DNA of 64,000 bases from Nymphaea colorata (lineage: Eukaryota > Streptophyta > Magnoliopsida > Nymphaeales > Nymphaeaceae). The position numbers were made by a program, and so were the translations under genes. Below are positions 48,101-57,100 of this stretch, one piece after another. The notes beneath the pieces were generated by a model that saw only the letters and a program-made list of their open reading frames with translations, was not told the origin of the DNA and made no database searches. The stretch is taken from contig NC_045139.1 in NCBI RefSeq assembly GCF_008831285.2, forward strand, positions 11,754,704-11,818,703, given 5' to 3'. Within the stretch, counting starts at the first letter, position 1. The number at the start of each line of letters is the position of its first letter.

Positions 48101-51100
48101 GATGAGGACGACCCTGCAGAGGTAGACCCAGCAAAGGGAAAGGGATGCACTAGCCTGTAAAGACCTCCCTGTTCACGGCCACTGCCAATCACCCTGCCCG
48201 TCAGTATATCCTGAAACACAAGAGAAGAGGAGTCAAATATCGCACGACAGTTTAAATCTCTGGTAATCTGACTGATAGATAGTAGGCTATGTGGGAATTC
48301 TGGTGCATGAAGAACATGTTGCAATGGTAATGATGAAGTAAGTTGGACCTCTCCAAGTCCAACAACTGGAGAATATTTGCCATCTGCTAGAATAACCGAG
48401 CGACCAGGTGGAGTAGGGACATAAGAAGTAAACTGTGCCTTGTCTCCACAGAGATGTGTCGATGCACCCGAATCAATGAGCCAATCTGTAGTGTCAGAAT
48501 ACATACCAGATGAAGATGCACTGGCAGCAGTAGTGATAGTAGAGGTGGTCGGATCAGGAGCTTGTTGAGGTCTATCTCCAATCAAGTGTCTCAACTGAGA
48601 GATAATATCATCTGCACGTAACTCACTGGAGGAAACAGGATGCTGAGTCTTAGGCTGCTCTGGAGAATCAGTAAAAACAGTCTGATTGGCAACAGCTGGA
48701 CGACCATGTTTCTGCCAACACTTATCCACAGTGTGACCAATGCGATGACAAAACTGACATACTGGGCGCGAAGGGGTATTGCCACGGCCACGGTATCCTC
48801 GTCCTCTGGCAAAGAGGGACCCACCTCTGCCACGAGTAGCAAGCATAGCAGAAGTGGTATCAAGAACAGTCGATGAAGGGATTGGAATTCTGCTTAGCCT
48901 ACTATAAGCTTCATCAATAGGAGGAATCGAGGGACTAGTGAGCATCTGATTCTTTGCTGATTCATAAACAGAGTCTAATCCAGACAGAAATACTCCGACC
49001 ATAAGCATATCTCTGTATGCCTTCTGTTGTTCACACTTACATGCAGGAAAGTAGCTGTTTAGTCTCTCAAACATGGACTTGAGACTAGAATAATAAGTAT
49101 GTAGAGGGCGACCATCTTGGCGCATCTGATGAATATCATGATGAAGCTGCATAATTCTTGTTTCATTCCTTGCTTGTGAATAGGTGGCTGCAAGGGAATC
49201 CCACATATCCTTGGCACTTTCCTTATGCAGGACTTCATTGGCAATGTCTTGAGTAAGAGTACCAACAATCCATACCATAACCAACGAATTATCTTTAAAC
49301 CAAGTAGTATATTTTCCTACCTTCTGTACGGGCTCGGGCTCCAATATAAGATGTTCCTTCTCATGAGCGATCAGGGTTCTTTTTACTTGCATGGCCCACA
49401 TCTCGTAATTACCCCCATCCATTTTGGTGATAAAGCTGGAAAATGGGGAACTCTTCATCTCTCCCGACGACACAAAGGAAGAGGTATTAGCGCCGCTGCT
49501 AATTTCAGACATCGCTCAACACAATGGAGGAAACCGAGCCACGGAATAGGAAGTGCAGGCAAAAAGAAGACAATCACATATCGAAAGACAACATGCTGAT
49601 CATGAAGCAGTTAACACAGGCAGCAATCCATAAGTCTGATCGGCTGGAAGAGGCAACAACAGAACTGAACGAAGACAGATTACCAGAGGCGACAGCGAAG
49701 ACGCTGAGAGGAAAATCAGCGTGCAGAGCAGCGGCGGAGCAGAGGAGAGTGGTGGAGACAGCAGAGGCGATGCAGCGTGCAGCGGCGATTCAGCGGCAGC
49801 GGAGAAGCAACAGCGACGGACGGCGGCGGCGGGCGGAGGTGACAGCCACGGCGGGCAGCGGCGAAGATGACTGCAACAGCTGACGGAGGCGTCGGGCGGA
49901 GAAGACAGCAACGGGCAGAGGCGTCAGGCGGAGAGGTCAGCGACGGGCGGAGGCGTCGGGTGGAGAGGTCAGCGACGGGCGGAGGCGTCGGGCGGAGAGG
50001 TCAGGACAGCGACTGGGCGGAGGCGTCGGGCGGAGAGGTCAGCGACGGGCGGAGATGGGTGGACACGAGCGGGTGGAGGAAGCGCAGCGATGGGCGCGGT
50101 CAGGCGGCGGGCGGCGCCGCTCAATCGGCGCGCCAAGGAGGAGGAGACGGCTGCTGCTCTGATACCATGATAAGATTAGAAAGAATAATCTTTGATTAAC
50201 CTCGAAATCTGCCCTAACTCCTCTTTATATAGACTAGAGGAGAGAGAGAAGTTACAAGAGAAACATCTAAAGGAAAAGTTATTACAAAAGTACCCTCTTA
50301 AACCTAAAACTGAATATAAACACATCTTAACACATTTGAAAGAGGAGGTATACATGGAGTAGTCACTTGGATATGCTGAAGGGGATTCCAAGACCGAAGT
50401 GTGCAAATAAGAAAGAGCCGTGTATGAGTTGAAACAAAACAAGTCTCCTGGTCTTTTGACAAATTTTTAGAAGAAATTCACAAGGCATGGCATTTTTTGG
50501 CGATTATTAGATCACCCTTTAATTGTTTTCTAAAGTCAACACATGATTACACTATGTGAATGATATAATTGTTGCTGGGGATTCAGAGTGCATATTCAGG
50601 TGGTGAAAGTTGTTTGAAATCAAAGTTCAAACTGAAACATCTTGGAAATCTAAGATGTTTTCTTAGAATTACAGTTGATAGGAAAGATGACACTTACACA
50701 CTAATGTGACATAAGTATACTCACTGGACAGGGCAGGAATAAAGGACTGTGAACCGTTATCTACTTCAAGTGTGTTAAATATTAGAGTTAGCAGCCCAAA
50801 CTATCGAGACTTGCATGATGATCCCATATGGTATCATAACATAGTAAGCATTCTTTAGTTTCTTCTTTTAGTAAACCTGATATTGTTTATTTATAAATTA
50901 GGAATTCCCAGTTTATGCATAACCCAAGGCTTGGTCATATGGATGCTGTAAAACAAAATTTCAGATATTTAAGAAAACACTTGTAGATGGGCTTCTCTAC
51001 AATAGAAATTGATGTTGCATAGACACAGATGTAGTGGTTACTTGTACAGATGTAAATTGGGCACGTGGTCTTGATGCGGCAGAAGCTAATCTCAAGTTAT

Positions 51101-54100
51101 TATATATTCCTTGGGGAAAATTTGGTGTCTTGTGGCAGTATAAGACGAAGGGCTGTTGCACAGTTGAGTATTAAAGCTGAATATATATCTACAGCTGGTT
51201 CAACTGTTGAGGTGACAAGAGTTAGATATATGTTGACGTAGCTGAGGGGAAGGATCTTGAGATTGTTTCTGCTGTGCAGCATCGAAGTGCTATCAGTATA
51301 TCCCCTAGTCCTGTAGGTCATAGTGGTACAAAACACATTAAAATAGATGAAAACTTTGTAGTTTGTAAAACGAAAAAGTAGAAGATAAGGAGCTTGAACA
51401 CAGTTTCTTTGAACTGAGCATAAAGTTGGTGACCTCTTTGCCAAAAACTTAATAGAACAAGAGTTTTGATGTTTAAGTTCTCCATAGTTCAAGACCATGC
51501 ACAGATTGAGGGAAGGTGTTATGACTTGGTTTGTTAAGGAGATGTATATTCAATCTGAATCAGATCCAAGTCCTATCTAGTGTGTATTATGTCATAAGAT
51601 GAGCCCTAGGCCCCTATTGTATGATATTAAAAAGTGTGGGGGTGTTTATGGATATATTAAAAGATTGCGTAAGCTATATAATGAAGGAATTAGGTCACGT
51701 CCAGGTTGTTCAAGGATGTGATCTTTGGGCCTTTCTTTTCTCCTTTCTGTTTGTTCTTCTTGCAGGGATTTTATTGAGGTGCACATACCAAATCTAAAAA
51801 TTCCAAGCAACATGGGAAGATGCTGAAGAAATACAAAAACATTTTCTCAACTTCACACCTTGAGGACGAGGTGTCTTCTTAAGGAGGGAAATCCATGTCT
51901 GTTTGTTTTTCTCCATACATTATGAGAATAACAGCAAGCAACCTTTGTAGGCTATCCAATTGGTTTGGGTCTACAGGAGTAACGACCTGTTATATAACAG
52001 TATGCATATAAGAGGGCCACCTTGGTATTAGGGTATGTGCTGTTTCTCATTTTCTTCATCATGAAGATTGTGTCTGTCTTCTCTTCCTGGGAGAAGAGAA
52101 TACTAATCTGGTTTCTTAATACTGGTTCATTGATTTTGTCTTTCTATTCTTGACTGTGGTTTCTTAATTGCGGCAAGGAAGATCGGTCGCTGGCAACAAG
52201 TCTCCAGCTGGAAGAATAATTAATTCATGATTCTTCTTTTTGTAATTCTTGTTAATGATGTGGCTAGACAAGCCTCCAGCTTTTATTGTTATAATGTTTT
52301 TCTGTTAATAGATTACAATTTCTGTTAGATTGGAGAAGGCGAAAAACTTGTCAGGGCTTTATTTGCAGTTGCAAGCTGTCGTCAACCTGCAGTTATTTTT
52401 GTGGATGAAATTGATTCTCTCCTATCTCAAGTATGTTTTACAACATCCCCCATGAAAATTGAGTGTCAGCTATAAGTTCTCTCATGATTGTCTGCGCACA
52501 ACTTATTTTAGAGAAAATCTGAAGGAGAGCATGAATCTAGCAGAAGGCTTAAGACCCAATTTTTGATAGAGATGGAAGGTTTTGACACTGGCAGTGAACA
52601 AATTTTGCTTATAGGTAATTGGCCTCGGTTTTATTCCTTTTTCCTTTGTCTTTGGGTGCATTCCTGCATGGAAAGTGATGTTTGACAATTCAATCGGAAG
52701 GTTGTCAGTGTCCTATTTGTGGATGAACAAGTAGCTGCAGTTAAAAACTAAACATGCAAATGTATGTGTATTTCAGCTAGTTTAGGAGACATTGGTTTTC
52801 TCAAGATCATAAGACAGTGTATTAGTTACTATCCATTTGGACGTCAGCAATTTCATTTTTTTGATTTCTTCAAAATTTGGAGCATGAGTGTGATATTTCA
52901 ATCCTTCTGTTTGTGATATTGTGAATGACCAAATCTTTTTGCTCCTTTTTGTTTTTTCTGTGTTTTGGTGAATCTTTCTTAGTAAAAGTTGCAGGCTTTC
53001 AGCAATGTTTCTATCGACTCATTGGGAAATTTCTGATTCTGAGTTTGATGTTGCTGAATATAGCATGTTATTTTTTCTTTTGCATATTTATTAATTTTAG
53101 GAAAATAAATTCCTTTTCAATGTAGCAGATTCCCAGTGAATATATGAAGAAATTTTATGATGGAAAAGAAAATGCTACTTCATGTGGTTAATGCAACCTA
53201 AATTTGATTTTCATTGTTAAAATGGTATTATGGTAATGATATGACCAATTCTTTTCATCTCATTGTAACAATATAACTTGCCAAGTTGCTCAATCCCGTC
53301 ACAAGTGATTAGAAATGCTGGCCAAATCTCTGGACATTGTATGTAGCTTTTAGTGAATGATCAAAGAAGATATATGCATTTTGTTTTTTGATGTTGGCAC
53401 TGTGAACCAGGAGCAACAAATAGACCTCAGGAACTTGATGAAGCAGCACGGAGGCGTCTCACTAAACGTCTTTATATCCCTCTTCCTTCCCCAGGTGTAT
53501 ATTGTTCCTTCTTGATAGTTTTAATGCATTTGAGTAAGTGAATTTGACAACAGTTTATGTTGCTCATGAAGAAGCAAGAGCCTGGATAGTGCGTAATCTT
53601 TTAGCGAAGGATGGTTTATTTAGCCTCTCAGATGAAGATATCAATTCTGTCTGCAGGCTTACTGAAGGTTTCACATTCGCTGTCCATCCTCAATCTTCCT
53701 TGTTATGTTTTTTGTCATAAATGACCAGATTTAGTCACCTTTTTGATAAGTGATGCTGTTCATTTATGACTTCTGCCTGCGTCTCACAGGATATTCAGGA
53801 TCAGATATGAAGAATTTGGTCAAGGATGCTTCCATGGGTCCGCTTAGGGATGCACTCAGAGAGGGCCTTGACATTACAAAGTTAGAAAAAGATGACATGC
53901 GACCTGTTGCTCTTCAGGTATATTAATTAAATTTATTAACAGCTTGTTGACCTTTTCAAGTTTCTAGCATTCTATATTGTTTATGGTTTTACCTTTTGTG
54001 TTTATCAAATTGAACTTCTATTTTTGCTGCTGACATGCTGGAGTCCTTAATTATTGATAGTCGGTCTATCTAAATTTTGTCTACGACCAACACTCATTGT

Positions 54101-57100
54101 TGGGCACAGTGCAGACCCTCCAAGAGGAACTCAAAGGCCTGCATGAGGACATAGCTCTCCCAGCTGTTGGCATTGGCAGTGGGACTGAGCCCCATTGTGA
54201 GGTGCTAGAGCCAAAGGGCTTCCATATGGTAAGGAGATAGAATTTTGCTGAGCTCCATCGGCAACTAAGCAAGTTGCTTGAGGCTGGCTTTATCCAGCCT
54301 TCACACTTCACAGGCAGTAGATACTGCTTGCAGGACTTGCTATGGGATTGTTTAATTCCTCGTAACCTTGTTAGGGTTTACCAAATGGCTCAACAACCAT
54401 CTGTTCCTTAACGGACAATCAGATTTTGTTCTTGTATACTTGATGCTACAATGGGTCTTTTGGAAAACACTACAAACACCTTCGACTTGTGTTCAAGAAA
54501 ATAAGGGAACATAAGCTGGACATAAGCTGTTCATGGAGACAGCTGAGTACATCTTTTACAGAAGATCAAGCACCATTTTCAAGCCATTTCATGAAAAAAG
54601 AAGGAATACAATGATGTATTGTCAAGAGGTTTAGATTGTGGTAGTTTGGCCTATGCGAGAAAAGGTGATGGGGTTAAGATCATTCTCTAGTTTGGCCAGC
54701 TAGTATCAGTGGTTCATGTAAGGTTACCCCCAAATTGCTGCAACTTTAACATACATGTTGTGGATGGGTCAACTATAGAAGTGGAAGGTGGGAACCTATC
54801 ATGCCTTCAGCAAACTGAGAAGGGCCTTTGCATGAGGACCCATAATAACACCTCAAATGGTTTTCTAACCATACAATTTGGAAATCGCGTACTTATAAAA
54901 CATGAGCAGTGAAAGCATCACAAAAGTGTAAAAAAAATAGAAGTTACAAAATGCAACCACAAACAAAGAGAACTAGAATTTCATATCAAACGCATATGTC
55001 CTTCCAAGATTAGGACACAGGACCCTCAAAATATAAATCCAAACCTAGGAATGTGAGGCTAGACGTACAATACATGTTTGCAAGAGATAGTTCAAAACTA
55101 CATTTTCCTAGACATGTAGAACTGGTAGACAAGCCAAGCCGGAAAGCCATAAAAATGGGCTTAAAGGCACATAATGGGCTGCCATATATACTTCACTAGA
55201 TGAACTGCATTAGTAGTTATTACCCCGGCAGCAGCACTTCAAAGACACAAGGAGTAAGTACAAAGGAAGTGCTTAGTGGAAACCTCGAAGTTTCAAACTA
55301 CATTATGCAGATAAAGTGTTATTATAGGAGATATGAATTCCAAAACCATAAATCTGCTTTAAAATAAATTAAGGCATATTTCGAGGGCCAAAGCATAGGC
55401 AAGCAGAATTATCACACTCAAACACTAAACTACATGCACAAGAATAGTAACAATCTGCACATGCCATCCGCCTTCTAGTGATGCATCTGCCTCTACCTTG
55501 GTGGCTTCAGGAGGCCGTGGTGGTAGTTTCTCCAAGGGGAGGGGCATAGGTCGAGGGTTAGTAGGAGCTCGTGGGAGATTTTAGTGCACCTACTGTGGGA
55601 AAATAGGGCATTTGGAAGACAAATGTTGGGATAAACATGGTCGTCCTTCCGCTACATCTGTAGAAAGAGGTGTTGCATCTAAGCAGAACAAGAATTCATT
55701 ACAGTCTCCTATTGGATCTGTCCAAGCATCTTCATCAGTAGTAGAGGGGTCTTGGTCTTCTTCCCATCCTGAGACTGTGACAGTGAATATCAACAAGTCA
55801 GAGTATGAGCAGTTCTTAGGGCACAGATCTATTCAGCCGTCGGCCTCCACAGTTATAATAGACAATGCTATGTCTGTCAATACTGCCCTACATGATACAT
55901 GTACTATTTGGATTATTGATTCAGGAGCATCAAGACTACTTTTATCGTAGACCATCATTATCTACCTTGCTCAACACATTACCTCATACTCATCATGTGA
56001 AACTTGCATATGACAGATGGTCTCTTGTTATGGGTTATGGAGATATTAAGATTTCCCAGTCTATGACAATTCCTAATGTGTTATATGCTCCTAAGTTTCC
56101 CACTAATCTTTTATCAGTTGGACAATTGACTAAAGACTTACATTGTCGTGTTACATTTGAATCTGATTTATGTTCATTTCAGGACTTGCAAACTGAAAAG
56201 ACGATTAGTGGAGATTATGAAAAAGGGGCAATCTATATCCTGTCTGATTCTGTGGGTATTGCAGCCTCATCGACTTTTTCATTGTCCTCCTCCTTCCAGT
56301 GGCATCTCAGACTTGGTCATCCATCTGTCTCCAAGCTCCGTCACTTGCTTCCTCATCTATCAGTACCAAAGTCGTTCCAGTGTGAAGCCTGTCACCTTGG
56401 CAACCACACCCGAAACAGTTACCCATCGAGTCTTAGTCCGTCCAGTTGTGGACTATTTGATCTTCTTCATGTTGATGTGTGGGGTCCTAGCAGAGTTGTT
56501 AGTAGGCCTTGATTTCGTTATTTCCTTGTCATAGTTGATGATTATTCTCGAGTCACTTAGGCTTTCCTTTTGAAAGAAAGGTTTGAAGTCATATGTACTC
56601 TCAAGGACCTTATTATTGAAATAAAGACCCGGTTTAGTATTCTTGTTAAAAGCATTCACACTGATAACGCTCTTGAGTTCAAGGCATCTACCTTAATGAA
56701 GTTTTACTCTGATAATGGCATTTCTCCTCAGTTTACTTGTCCCCATACCTCCCAGCAAAATGGAGTAGCTGAGCGAAAACATCGCCAACTTTTAAATGTG
56801 GCTCGTTCCCTTATGCTTCATACTAATCTACCTGCATATTTTTGGGGAGATGTCATTCTCACTGCCTGTTACTTGACCAACCGTTTACCCTCATCTTCCA
56901 TTGACAACCAGGTTCCCATTAAATTTGTGCACCCACAAAAACCCTTGTTTCCAGTAGCTCCCAAAGTATTTGGTTGCACATGCTTTGTTTACATACTTGG
57001 ACCCACACGTGATAAATTAGGGGCCCAAGCCATTAAATATATCTTTATTGGCTACTCCAGAAACCATAAAGGCTATAAATGCTTTGATCCCTTGACTCAA

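Larger units (their letters stand above)
45135..50332 (-). mobile_element. Copia C: apparently intact Ty1/copia element (TSD CATTT)
   Basis: 5198 bp with two 165-bp LTRs that are identical base for base by eye, TSD CATTT at 45130-45134 and 50333-50337, a standard primer-binding site, a polypurine tract and one uninterrupted gag-pol frame. Every part needed for autonomous transposition appears present. It lies in FIGL1 intron 7, antisense to the gene, inside the older relic D. Identical LTRs mean very recent insertion, or gene conversion. Confidence 0.96.
44640..52215 (+). mobile_element. Copia D: old plus-strand relic split by Copia C
   Basis: The left part (44640-45134) has decayed pre-RT/RT sequence: DEMEALW, then [12 protein letters not shown]. 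The right part (50333-51500) continues with [23 protein letters not shown], then RNase H traces ([22 protein letters not shown]). A polypurine-like GAGGGAAGG precedes TGTTATGACTTGG (51517), a likely 3' LTR start; the LTR end is uncertain. Copia C sits within its RT region and duplicated CATTT there. Confidence 0.65.

Noticed and set aside
49524-50199. Open frames on the plus strand in the Copia C leader
   Set aside because: Same reason: GC-rich repetitive leader without recognisable protein features.
35904-52328. FIGL1 as a pseudogene broken by insertions
   Set aside because: All exons on both sides join in correct phase with GT-AG borders and keep both ATPase motifs; insertions are confined to introns.
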